From assembly GCA_017433765.1 (NCBI GenBank), contig JAFRGO010000001.1:1-63881 (forward strand): a stretch of DNA of 63,881 nucleotides, read 5' to 3'. Positions 15,620 through 23,864 of this stretch are shown here, piece by piece. The notes under the pieces are model-generated. The model saw nothing but the letters and a program-made list of their open reading frames with translations, did no database searches and was not told the origin of the DNA. Numbering within the stretch: the first letter of the stretch is position 1; every line of letters starts with the position of its first letter. A program made the translations under genes and the position numbers. Origin of the DNA: Candidatus Saccharimonadota bacterium. GTDB lineage: Bacteria > Patescibacteriota > Saccharimonadia > Saccharimonadales > Saccharimonadaceae.

Positions 15620-17434
15620 TTTGCCACAATCCGGACTTAGTGGGATAGCTTCCTCTGTTCCCACTATCTCCGTTTTTTCTTCCGGCAGAATTGTTGCTCT
15701 CATCCACCCACCAGGGAAGCCCTCTCGGTTATAGGCCACCACGGTCACCGTATTTTCTCGGCTCTTGTCAAGGTCATATATCTCCACCTCTCCGCCATCC
15801 ATATACCCCATCATCACGTCGTTGACGAGTATTATCGCCTTCTCTCCCTCGAGCGTGAAGCGCATCTTATCTACCTCCTCGCCTTCCTCGTATTGGAAGT
15901 TCACAATTTTTGCCTCTTCACCGATATTTTCGTTCTGTCCCGTGAGTGTGAACGTCGGCTCCGCTCGTAACTGGAAGCTTTCTTCGTGGTTGAGAATATA
16001 GCTCGTCGAGAGTTGTAGCTCGTCGAATATATCAAAGCTCGCTCCGCCCGTCGCCAGCGTCAATTCCTCGTATTCCGAGATAAACTCCGTCGGCGTAATC
16101 GAATAGAACACCACCGGGTCGATTTCGTTGCTCCGATTCACGATACTGACCGGCGTCAGCCCATTCTCTGGATTATGATAGCCCGAATTTGTGAGAATAA
16201 TGATCGACTTGTCCGCCCCATTTTTCCACGCTAACGTGTTCATCACCTCCATCGCCGCCGGCAATACCGACTCGTCGTCGTCCCCGCCCGTCCCATCGAT
16301 GGATACCATCTTGTCTAGCTCCGCCTGGAAGTTTTCTCTCGTACAGGCCTGCGCCGGATTCGTCGTGAAACCACAATGCATCGTCGTCGGGAACGGATCG
16401 CTGAGGTCGCGGTATTCAAACAATGCCACCTCTCCCCCCTGGCTCCAGACCGACTCCGCCAGCCTCGTCGCCTCGGCCTTATAGCTGTCTATCGCCCATT
16501 GCATCGACCCCGTCGTGTCGAACAATATCGCCACATTTTTCGTCACCGCCGTAATCGTCCCCCGCGCTGCCATATCTTTGACGATACGGTTATAAATAAT
16601 TCTCGCCGCATCATTATAAATATGGTCTGCATTCAGCGAATTCCCATACGACCCGTGCGGATTCAGCGATTCGTCCAGATTCAGGAAGTTTATTCTCCCC
16701 GTACATACCGCGTCATAATGATTACAAAACACCCCAACTTTATTCCAAAACGTTGACGGCCCATAAGGTTTATTCCCGCCGAGCAAGCCCTCGTTCACCC
16801 AACAGTCCGGCACGTCCGCTCGATAGGCTGACTTCAGCCCGTTCAGGCACGCCGGCGAGACTACTCCTCCCGTTCCTTCTGGCAAATACAATTTCGGGTC
16901 GCCAAAAGTTGCGACATAGACAATTTTATCGTTCAGCCCCGCCTGGTCGAGTAGCAATAGTGCCGTCGAAATCACCTGCGCCCCCTGCGACAAGCCCGCA
17001 ATCACAAATCTCGTCGCCGGACACCTCTCTGACACTTCTCTGACATACGCCACTAGCTCCCCCACTCCCTTCGAGACACTCGATCCATAGCGGTAGCTCT
17101 GTCCTCCCGAGATTCCCGCCCCTACCATCGTGAAGAATTCGCGAACGCTCCCCGTCCCAATCCCTTCCGCCGGATAGCGAAATCCTCCGTGCGCCTCCGT
17201 CCCCAGTTCGTAGAAATTATAATCCAGACTCGTCGTCGCAAACTCGCTCGCTATCGCCGCCTTGAAATCATTATAATTATTATCCGTTCCGTCTATCTTC
17301 GCCCCGCTCCCATCTACCCAGACAAACTTCACCCCCACACAGCGTTCGCCCGCCCTAACTTTGTTTGGTATAAAATCGAACGACGCAGTAATCACTACTG
17401 CCGCCATCACCCCAATCAATATTTTCCTCAACAT
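15614..17434 (-). CDS. Secreted cutinase-like hydrolase fused to a VWA domain
   Basis: A 606-residue protein with a signal peptide (about 1-28, ending KVRAG). Residues 30-270 look like a cutinase-family serine esterase: nucleophile GLSQG near 150, then FGDPK, and HYDAVC with the expected Asp, plus a downstream His. Residues 305-490 form a von Willebrand A domain beginning AILFDTTGSMQ (MIDAS-like) with TGGDDDES. The C-terminal 110 residues are beta-rich. Related cutinases in mycobacteria cleave lipid esters, so a role against the cell envelope of an actinobacterial host is a reasonable inference. It ends convergently with the preceding gene, overlapping by 6 bases. Confidence 0.75.
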   Translation of the reverse strand: MLRKILIGVMAAVVITASFDFIPNKVRAGERCVGVKFVWVDGSGAKIDGTDNNYNDFKAAIASEFATTSLDYNFYELGTEAHGGFRYPAEGIGTGSVREFFTMVGAGISGGQSYRYGSSVSKGVGELVAYVREVSERCPATRFVIAGLSQGAQVISTALLLLDQAGLNDKIVYVATFGDPKLYLPEGTGGVVSPACLNGLKSAYRADVPDCWVNEGLLGGNKPYGPSTFWNKVGVFCNHYDAVCTGRINFLNLDESLNPHGSYGNSLNADHIYNDAARIIYNRIVKDMAARGTITAVTKNVAILFDTTGSMQWAIDSYKAEATRLAESVWSQGGEVALFEYRDLSDPFPTTMHCGFTTNPAQACTRENFQAELDKMVSIDGTGGDDDESVLPAAMEVMNTLAWKNGADKSIIILTNSGYHNPENGLTPVSIVNRSNEIDPVVFYSITPTEFISEYEELTLATGGASFDIFDELQLSTSYILNHEESFQLRAEPTFTLTGQNENIGEEAKIVNFQYEEGEEVDKMRFTLEGEKAIILVNDVMMGYMDGGEVEIYDLDKSRENTVTVVAYNREGFPGGWMRATILPEEKTEIVGTEEAIPLSPDCGKL

Positions 17435-17517
17435 ATCCCGAGTGTAATCTGGCGAACAGGGAATAGCAAGCTTGAGCCCCTTATTTTCTTTCTCTGCTTA
17501 TGCTATAATAATTTTAT

Positions 17518-17943
17518 ATGGAGACAATTCGGACCGCCTGCCGTCGCTTTCTTTATCGCCTAAAGCACGATTGGTTTCGTTTTGATAACGTCCTTTTGAC
17601 CGTCTGTGCCGTTCTTTGTCTTGCTTGGACCTATGGTAGCATCGTCAGTATGTCTCGCAACTGGGAACTTGCCCAGACTCTCGAGCGCAAGCGCCGCGAG
17701 CTTGCTGTCCTCCAGCTCGAAGTCGAAACTCTCGAACTCGAGAATGCCTACTACGCTTCCGACGAATACGCCGAGCTTTCCGCTCGCGCCAAACTCAACA
17801 AAAAACTCCCCGGCGAAACTCTCGTCTATCTGCCGAAAAACTCCTCTTCCGCCAAGAACAAACACCTCTCCACCCTCGCCTCCGCCCCTGTCGAACGCTC
17901 CAATTTATTTGAATGGTTGTCCTTCCTTTTTGGAATTGAATGA
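17518..17943 (+). CDS. FtsL/FtsB (DivIC)-like septum protein
   Basis: A 141-residue bitopic protein: a short basic cytoplasmic part, a TM segment at about 24-44, then a coiled coil (ELAQTLERKRRELAVLQLEVE) followed by LELENAYYASDEYAELSARAKLNKKLPGE. This layout and the x-x-A-R-x-K-L text after the coil are typical of septum-formation initiator proteins. It acts in the divisome at the cell membrane. TATAAT sits 8 bases before the ATG. The surface gene at 17962 follows after 18 bases but has its own -10 box. Confidence 0.72.
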   Translation: METIRTACRRFLYRLKHDWFRFDNVLLTVCAVLCLAWTYGSIVSMSRNWELAQTLERKRRELAVLQLEVETLELENAYYASDEYAELSARAKLNKKLPGETLVYLPKNSSSAKNKHLSTLASAPVERSNLFEWLSFLFGIE

Positions 17944-17961
17944 TGTATAATCATAAGTAAT

Positions 17962-18801
17962 ATGGAAAAATATAATCATTCTTCTACCCAGCCTGTCTTG
18001 CCTCCGCTCGACAAGCGTAATAAAAAAATCTTCCCGACGCCAGTCCTCGTCGCGATTGCTCTTTTGCTTTGTCTCTGCGTCGGCGGCCTAGTCTACTATA
18101 TCCTCCATCTCCGTGCCACTACTCCCGCCTCGACCAATACCACCGTCGTCGATTGGGACTACGAAAAGGCCCCGGTTCTTCCGACCGAGTCCTCTGCCTA
18201 TACCGAATCTTCCGACGTTTTGACTCTTCGCGAGGGAATGTTCGGGGCCCTCTCTAATATCTACGCCGTCTCCCCTTCTTCAAAAGAAGACATCATCAAT
18301 GTCCTCAACGCCTGGATTACTTACCCCTCCTCCGAAGCATCGAAGTTGTCCCTCGACGTTTTTGCTGTCTTGGGTCTTATCTACGAAGGCTATAATTCCA
18401 CAGCCCTCGACCTCGCCGACCGAGTTTACACCGAAGAAGGCGCGAATCTCACCCCCGCCGACTCTTGCGAGCTTTCTCGCTACCGCAAGCTCATCAACTC
18501 CCTAGATACCGGAGTAGTTTATACCGACGAATATCCCGACGGCTGTCCTGCCGCCCCCGCGAAGGACGAGTCCGAGACTGATTTCGCCTACGCTAAACGC
18601 CTCTTCCTCTCCGGCTATCTCTATCCTGCCGCCGCAGTCTTCCGCACTCTCGACCTTCCCGCCGGCGACAGTATCGACCAGGACGCTTCTTTCGCCTACA
18701 ATGTTCTATTCTTCTATTATAATCTCACCGGTGATAGCGAAGCCAAATCCGCTTTGACGACCAAACTAATTCGCACCGACGTTGCGGAGGACAAGGAGTA
18801 A
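17962..18801 (+). CDS. One-pass surface protein (paralog 2)
   Basis: A 279-residue protein: a short cytoplasmic tail, a TM segment at about 29-50 (LVAIALLLCLCVGGLVYYIL), then an outer helical domain with three Cys (SCELS and DGCPA). It is paralogous to the genes at 14666 and 18803 by the shared DFAYAKRL segment and overall order. The same 13-base box ATAATCATAAGTA precedes the ATG. First gene of an operon continuing to 22497. Confidence 0.7.
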   Translation: MEKYNHSSTQPVLPPLDKRNKKIFPTPVLVAIALLLCLCVGGLVYYILHLRATTPASTNTTVVDWDYEKAPVLPTESSAYTESSDVLTLREGMFGALSNIYAVSPSSKEDIINVLNAWITYPSSEASKLSLDVFAVLGLIYEGYNSTALDLADRVYTEEGANLTPADSCELSRYRKLINSLDTGVVYTDEYPDGCPAAPAKDESETDFAYAKRLFLSGYLYPAAAVFRTLDLPAGDSIDQDASFAYNVLFFYYNLTGDSEAKSALTTKLIRTDVAEDKE

Positions 18802-18802
18802 A

Positions 18803-19621
18803 ATGGAAAACAACGACCCCCAAACCAACACCACCCCCATCTCTGCCTCTTCTACTCCCATTGTCACGATTTCTTCCGCGACCGAGAAGAAAACCACTTC
18901 CACTCGCCCTCTGCTTATAGTCTTTATCGTCTTGCTTATTCTCAGCGTAGCTGGACTCGCTTGCTATATCATCTTCTTCTTGCGACCTTTTGCCGTCGCC
19001 GCCCAACCGACCACTTCTGTCCCGACGATTATTTCCAGCTCTGCTGACGCCCGCGACCGCCTCTCTCTTGCCGTTCGCGACGCCGCTCACACCGGCTCCT
19101 CCGAGAACGTCAACGCTGCGGCCGATTCTGTTCTTGATGCTGTGTCCAATTCTGTGGATTTGACCAACCTCCGCCTCTACGCCGTCTATCTTCTGACCGC
19201 GTTGGATTATTCCGGCGACGCTTCTTCTCGCCTTATCGCCCTCCAGACCGATACTAGTGTCAGCCTCTCTCCCTCCGAGCTTTGTTCCGTCCGCGATCTC
19301 CAATATCTCCTCGCTCGCCATAGTAACTCCGATACTCTCGACGGCTATCTCAATGACCGCTCCCAGGCCTGCTCTGGCCTCTTCGTCTCTGGTGACTATG
19401 CTCGTGTCGCCGACGAGACCGACCTTGCCTACGCCAAGCGTCTCTTCGAGGCGGGCTTCTATAGCGAATCTGCGGCAATATTTGCCAACATTTTGAGTTC
19501 TTCTTCACTTTCTTCCGCAGAATACCTCTATGTCCTTGGCGTTCTCCGTGATTACTATTCCGTTGTGAACGATTCTGCCTCGTTGAATGCTATCGAGGAA
19601 CGCTATACGAATGCCTTCTAA
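18803..19621 (+). CDS. One-pass surface protein (paralog 3)
   Basis: A 272-residue protein: a Thr/Ser-rich cytoplasmic tail, a TM segment at about 37-60, and an outer helical domain with DLAYAKRLFEAGFYSESAAIF related to paralogs 1 and 2. AAGGAG lies 6 bases before the ATG at 18803. An upstream ATG at 18782 would start inside the preceding gene without a site. Adjacent paralogs 2 and 3 look like a tandem duplication. Confidence 0.7.
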   Translation: MENNDPQTNTTPISASSTPIVTISSATEKKTTSTRPLLIVFIVLLILSVAGLACYIIFFLRPFAVAAQPTTSVPTIISSSADARDRLSLAVRDAAHTGSSENVNAAADSVLDAVSNSVDLTNLRLYAVYLLTALDYSGDASSRLIALQTDTSVSLSPSELCSVRDLQYLLARHSNSDTLDGYLNDRSQACSGLFVSGDYARVADETDLAYAKRLFEAGFYSESAAIFANILSSSSLSSAEYLYVLGVLRDYYSVVNDSASLNAIEERYTNAF

Positions 19622-21692
19622 AAGATTTGCACCCCTAGCTTTCCTGGCTCTCGCCCTAGTTCTGCTGGGGTGCACATCTTTTTCTCAACCCGCTTCCGCC
19701 CTTAACCTCGACCAGTCCACCCAGACCGCCAACATCTACGCTGGCTCTGGTGCTAGCGACTCAGTCAGCCGCACCTTCCTCCACCAAATCACCCGCCAGC
19801 TCTCCGAATCTTCCTATGCCGGCTCGCTTACGGTCGCTTGGTCGCTTCAGGGTTACGGCATCTCCGGTTCTGTCACCGGCAGCGCCACCTTCCCCTGCGC
19901 CGGCGTGACCGTCACCCATCGCCAACATACCGAATATTGCTCCGGCAGCGCCGAGACCATCTCCGTGATTAACGATTTTCGCCGCACCGTCACGATGACC
20001 AATTCTTTCAACTGTAGTTCCACTACCGAGATTTGCCCAGGCGCCGCCAAAATCGGCTATACTCGCAGCGGCAATAATTACGTTCTCTCTAACTCTAGCT
20101 ATTGCCAGACTTTAAGCGTTAGTAAGACCGTGACCGCTTCCGCGAGCAACAACTTTGCTCCCTCTGCTTCGAGCGACACCAACAGCTCCGCCGTTTGTAT
20201 CAACGTCCACCGCCCCTACAACTACAAGCTCGAGCTCAATATCTCTTCTAGTCTTTCTACTACTATCGCCCCCAACGTCGAATATTCCCGCATCGCTAGT
20301 GCTTCGCTTGCGAACAACGACCGCGTCGATAGGACTCGCAACGCCAGTGTCACCCCGGCCGACACCGCTACTTATCTCTTCGTCACTCTCCTTAGCCCCT
20401 CTGCCAATCCCCAATCCGCAGACGCCTACAAGGCTCGAGACCTTGGCTCCGCTACCCTGGCCAGCGTCGAACAATACATCAGGAATAATTTTGGTAGCAT
20501 CGTGAGCACTTCCTCTGCTACCGGCTCCATCAGTCCCAACTCGAGCCAAACTACCTCCGCCTCTCTAAATCTCCCCGCCGATACCCCCACCGGTTCCAAA
20601 GTCTGCGTCGTTGCCGCCGCCAACTACACTAGCTTCAATGGCTACGTCAACAACGGCAACAAAATCCCCATGGCTAACGCTGGCGAATTTAGTGCCTACT
20701 CTGGCGGCAATCCTAACGAAAAAGACTGGCGCCTTTCCAATGTCAGCTGCGCCCTCGTGGTCAAGGCTTCTCGCTTCAAGGTCGTTGGCGGTTCCGTCTT
20801 CTCTGAAGGTCCCGTCCGCGCCGTCTCCGATGCTTCTTCGTCGAACGGCCGTACCTACGGCTCCTGGGTTGATTACGGCGTCATCTCCAACTCTTCTGTA
20901 AAAAACACCGCCTCTGGCGCCGCCCTCCTGAACGGCTCTACTAGTGGTTTTAGTAGCCTTTCTCTCTATCCTATGACCATCGCCAACCTCGACGTCAACG
21001 CCCTCGGCTACGCTGCCGTCTCCCACACTCCCCTCCGCGACCGCGTCATCTATCGCTACACCCAGCCTTCCACCCTCCGACTCGTCTCTACTTCCTTGGG
21101 TAATGTCGATTTTAGCTCGACTGTTCTCCGCTTCTATACCAGCTTCGCTGACGCCTCTTTCTCGACTCTCTTGTCGGATAGTCCCGACGCCGCCGCTATC
21201 GGTGACAGATATCGCTATACCCATATCGGCTCTTCTTCTAGCATCAGGACTTCTACCCCTCTCGCGGCCGGCGTCACTCATATCATCTACTCCGAATACG
21301 ACATCAATATCGCTAGCAATTTCACCTACGCCGACGGCCCCTACACTAACGCCAAGGACGTTCCCCAATATCTCATCATTTCCGGTGGTAATATTCGCAT
21401 CGCTAGCAACGTTACTCGCATCGATGCCTGGCTCGTCGCCGCCGGCAGCGTCTCTACCTGTAGCAAACAATCCTCGACCGAGACCTGCGAAGAAAATCCC
21501 ATCGAAATCAACGGCCCCGTTCTTGCTTCCAGCGTGAAGCTCAACCGCGTTGCCAACACCGACAGTCTTACCGGTGCCGTTTCCGAGACCTTTACTCTTC
21601 CGGCCTCGTCCTATCTCTGGGCCAACGTCCAGGCCGACGCCTATTCTCGTGCCATCACTACCTATTCGCGCGAACTAGCCCCGAGGAAATAA
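19611..21692 (+). CDS. Large exported Ser/Thr-rich surface protein
   Basis: A 693-residue protein with an N-terminal signal. LVLLGC resembles a lipobox, with an alternative cleavage after PASA. The mature part is Ser/Thr/Asn-rich with many Cys, and its C-terminal 150 residues (ISGGNIRIASNVTRIDAWLVA ending in NGPVLASSVKLNR) resemble a parallel beta-helix-type text I have seen beside minor pilins in CPR. It starts within the preceding gene (11-base overlap) and is followed after 1 base by a prepilin. A pilus-associated adhesin is the best guess. Confidence 0.65.
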   Translation: MPSKRFAPLAFLALALVLLGCTSFSQPASALNLDQSTQTANIYAGSGASDSVSRTFLHQITRQLSESSYAGSLTVAWSLQGYGISGSVTGSATFPCAGVTVTHRQHTEYCSGSAETISVINDFRRTVTMTNSFNCSSTTEICPGAAKIGYTRSGNNYVLSNSSYCQTLSVSKTVTASASNNFAPSASSDTNSSAVCINVHRPYNYKLELNISSSLSTTIAPNVEYSRIASASLANNDRVDRTRNASVTPADTATYLFVTLLSPSANPQSADAYKARDLGSATLASVEQYIRNNFGSIVSTSSATGSISPNSSQTTSASLNLPADTPTGSKVCVVAAANYTSFNGYVNNGNKIPMANAGEFSAYSGGNPNEKDWRLSNVSCALVVKASRFKVVGGSVFSEGPVRAVSDASSSNGRTYGSWVDYGVISNSSVKNTASGAALLNGSTSGFSSLSLYPMTIANLDVNALGYAAVSHTPLRDRVIYRYTQPSTLRLVSTSLGNVDFSSTVLRFYTSFADASFSTLLSDSPDAAAIGDRYRYTHIGSSSSIRTSTPLAAGVTHIIYSEYDINIASNFTYADGPYTNAKDVPQYLIISGGNIRIASNVTRIDAWLVAAGSVSTCSKQSSTETCEENPIEINGPVLASSVKLNRVANTDSLTGAVSETFTLPASSYLWANVQADAYSRAITTYSRELAPRK

Positions 21693-21693
21693 A

Positions 21694-22497
21694 ATGACGC
21701 TCTTCTCTCGCTCCCGAAAATCCGCCTTCACCCTTGTCGAGGTCTCCCTCTTCATCGCTCTTACTGGCGTCTTGCTCACTGGCGTCATCGTTGCCACCCA
21801 GGGTAGCGTCTCGCGTCAGCGCTTCGCCGACTCGACCCAAGACCTCGCCGATTACCTTCGCGAAGCCTATTCCGCCGTTTTCTACGTCCAAAACTCCTCC
21901 GTCTCCGATCCGGGTCGCACCGATATCGCCATCTATGGCAAAATGCTCACCTTTGGCGAAGAATGTGGCTCTTCCGCGACCTGCAACTCCAACCAAATCT
22001 CCTCCGTCATCTACTCCTACGACATCGTTGGCAACGCTATCAGCGCCTCCGCCTCCGCCGACTACGCCGAGCTCGACCCCCTGACCGCTCTGACTTCTCC
22101 GGGCATCTCCGCTCATATCGACTATACCACCCGCGCCTCCCACCTCCCCCTCTGGGGCGCCTCCGTCGAAAACACCGGCGCCTCCGGCGACAACACTCTT
22201 TTCCGCGGCGCTCTTTTGATTATCCACTCCCCAGTTTATGGCACTGTCTATACCTACACTCTGCACGGTTCCGTCATCCCCTCTGGCAACGTCCAACTGT
22301 CCAACTACGTCAACACCTCCGCCTCTCCTCGCTCGGTCTATTTCTCTCTTGCCGCTCTCGACCTTTGTCTCGACTCGCCCGACCGCTTCTACGCCCTCGG
22401 CACCAGCCGCCGCAATATCCGCGTTGCCCGCAACGGCCGCAATTCTTCCGCCGTCCAGCTTATCGAAGTGGACGATTCCGACAACGCCTGTCGCTAG
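21694..22497 (+). CDS. Prepilin-like protein (minor pilin)
   Basis: A 267-residue protein with a short basic leader (MTLFSRSRKSA) before FTLVEVSLFIALTGVLLTG. This is a class III prepilin N-terminus with Glu at +5 and cleavage expected before Phe by a PilD-type peptidase. Below the helix it has a GspH/PilX-like globular domain with ECGSSATC (a possible disulfide). Last gene of the 17962 operon. The initiator tRNA follows. Confidence 0.8.
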   Translation: MTLFSRSRKSAFTLVEVSLFIALTGVLLTGVIVATQGSVSRQRFADSTQDLADYLREAYSAVFYVQNSSVSDPGRTDIAIYGKMLTFGEECGSSATCNSNQISSVIYSYDIVGNAISASASADYAELDPLTALTSPGISAHIDYTTRASHLPLWGASVENTGASGDNTLFRGALLIIHSPVYGTVYTYTLHGSVIPSGNVQLSNYVNTSASPRSVYFSLAALDLCLDSPDRFYALGTSRRNIRVARNGRNSSAVQLIEVDDSDNACR

Positions 22498-22500
22498 TTC

Positions 22501-22529
22501 TTGCATTTTTGCGTTTTATGCTATATAAT
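22501..22529 (+). promoter_or_regulatory. Promoter of the initiator tRNA
   Basis: TTGCAT, a 17-base spacer, TATAAT. The tRNA begins 12 bases after the -10 box. Confidence 0.75.
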
Positions 22530-22540
22530 ATATATACCGT

Positions 22541-22617
22541 CGCGGGGTAGAGCAGCCTGGTAGCTCGTTTGGCTCATAACCAAAAGGTCGCTGGTTCAAA
22601 TCCAGCCCCCGCAACCA
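22541..22617 (+). tRNA. Initiator tRNA-fMet (CAU)
   Basis: CGCGGGG acceptor with the C1xA72 mismatch, AGCAGCCUGGUAGCUCG D arm and encoded CCA mark an initiator. The anticodon stem reads UUUGG-CUCAUAA-CCAAA. The usual three G:C pairs at 29-31/39-41 are therefore U-A, G-C, G-C. A weak hairpin with a long T-run (22622-22646) follows and probably terminates it. Confidence 0.93.
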
Positions 22618-22746
22618 AAATCCTCCATAGGGGGTCTTTTTTTATTTTTTCTTCCAAAAAACTCCAGAAAACTCCCAAGAAATCCTCAGAAACTCTCAAA
22701 AACCCCAGAAAAACTCCAAAAATCTCCCAAATTTTACGAAAACCCC

Positions 22747-22775
22747 TTGCAATCTCATTTTTTCTGTGCTATACT
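22747..22775 (+). promoter_or_regulatory. Promoter of a very short RNA
   Basis: TTGCAA, a 17-base spacer, TATACT, with an expected start at about 22782, which is the first base of a terminator-like hairpin. Confidence 0.65.
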
Positions 22776-22781
22776 AAACTT

Positions 22782-22820
22782 GCTCGTTTAGTTGCCCCCC
22801 CAACTATTCGAGCTTTTTTG
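22782..22820 (+). ncRNA. Putative tiny RNA: single hairpin with C6 loop and T6 tail
   Basis: GCTCG-TT-TAGTTG, loop CCCCCC, CAACTA-TT-CGAGC, then T6. The promoter lies directly upstream, so the whole transcript would be about 40 bases of hairpin. A second -10 box before the next prepilin shows this is not simply that gene's leader. The C-rich loop could pair with purine-rich ribosome sites, but that is speculative. Confidence 0.45.
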
Positions 22821-22858
22821 TTGTCCAGTTTTCTTTCTGTTTATGGTATAATTATCCC

Positions 22859-23857
22859 ATGAAGCACAAATCTGCCTTCACTCTTGTCGAGCTGACTATT
22901 GCTATCGCCTATATGTCGATTTTGATTCTCTCTGTCGCCCTTGTGATTTCCGACACTATCGCTAGCTACCGCAAGGGCATCTCCATGAAGCTCGTCAACT
23001 CCGCCGGTCGCGATTTGATAGAGGATTTCACCTCCACCCTCAACGACTCCCCCGCCATTTCCTACACCTCCCTCTGTGCCACCTACTACGATTCCTCCCC
23101 CTCCGCCCCTGGATACTCCCAATACCAAGCTTGCATCGCCGACAATGCTTATAATCTCATCTACCAACAATGGTATGCCGACATCTCCACCGACAACGGC
23201 GCCACCTTTACTTCCACTCCAGTTTTTGGCGCCTTCTGTACTGGTAAGTATTCTTATCTTTGGAACACCGGCTACACCATCGCTGACGGCTATCTCGCCC
23301 GCGACTACACCAACCGCGCCACCGACCATATTCCCCATGCCGTCCTATCTTACACCTACGAATCCGTTAGTCGTACCGATGTTAGCACCTTCGATTCTAC
23401 TCCGACCGGCCACAATGCCCTGAACTTCCGCCTGCTAAAAATCCCCGATCCGCTCCACGCCGTCTGTGCTTCTCGTCTCGTTGGCGATTCCTATTCTTAC
23501 AATTCTGACTTCAAGACCCCCTTCGTGGCCAACGGCGACTATTCCTTTAATTTCGAGATTCGCGTCATCCCCGGCAACGTTTCCACCGCCTACCCGCTTT
23601 CCGCCGAGCCGGCCGAGCTCTTGCCCTATTCTGGTACGACTCTCGCGCTCTACGATTACGCCGTCTTCCGCCCTGCCCAGAATTTCACCTCAAAACGTCT
23701 ATTCTATTCCGCCTCAATTGTCCTCGCCACCATCTCTGGCGGCGTGAACGCCATGTCGTCTTCCAACTACTGCTCTGCCCCCTCCGATTTTTCCGCCGAC
23801 TTTGACTACTGCGCCGTCAACAAATTTAACTTTGCCATGCACGCTACTGGCAGTTAG
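22859..23857 (+). CDS. Prepilin-like protein (minor pilin)
   Basis: A 332-residue protein beginning MKHKSAFTLVELTIAIAYMSILIL, a type IV prepilin signal (cleavage before Phe, Glu5 present). The large C-terminal domain is Ser/Tyr-rich with several Cys. TATAAT ends 6 bases before the ATG (leaderless). It probably forms an operon with the PilX-like gene 7 bases further on. Confidence 0.8.
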   Translation: MKHKSAFTLVELTIAIAYMSILILSVALVISDTIASYRKGISMKLVNSAGRDLIEDFTSTLNDSPAISYTSLCATYYDSSPSAPGYSQYQACIADNAYNLIYQQWYADISTDNGATFTSTPVFGAFCTGKYSYLWNTGYTIADGYLARDYTNRATDHIPHAVLSYTYESVSRTDVSTFDSTPTGHNALNFRLLKIPDPLHAVCASRLVGDSYSYNSDFKTPFVANGDYSFNFEIRVIPGNVSTAYPLSAEPAELLPYSGTTLALYDYAVFRPAQNFTSKRLFYSASIVLATISGGVNAMSSSNYCSAPSDFSADFDYCAVNKFNFAMHATGS

Positions 23858-23864
23858 GAGTTCT

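Noticed and set aside
22618-22746. Repetitive-looking ACTCC/AAAA stretch after tRNA-fMet
   Set aside because: It is low-complexity C/A text without fixed period, start codons or stable hairpins beyond the terminator.
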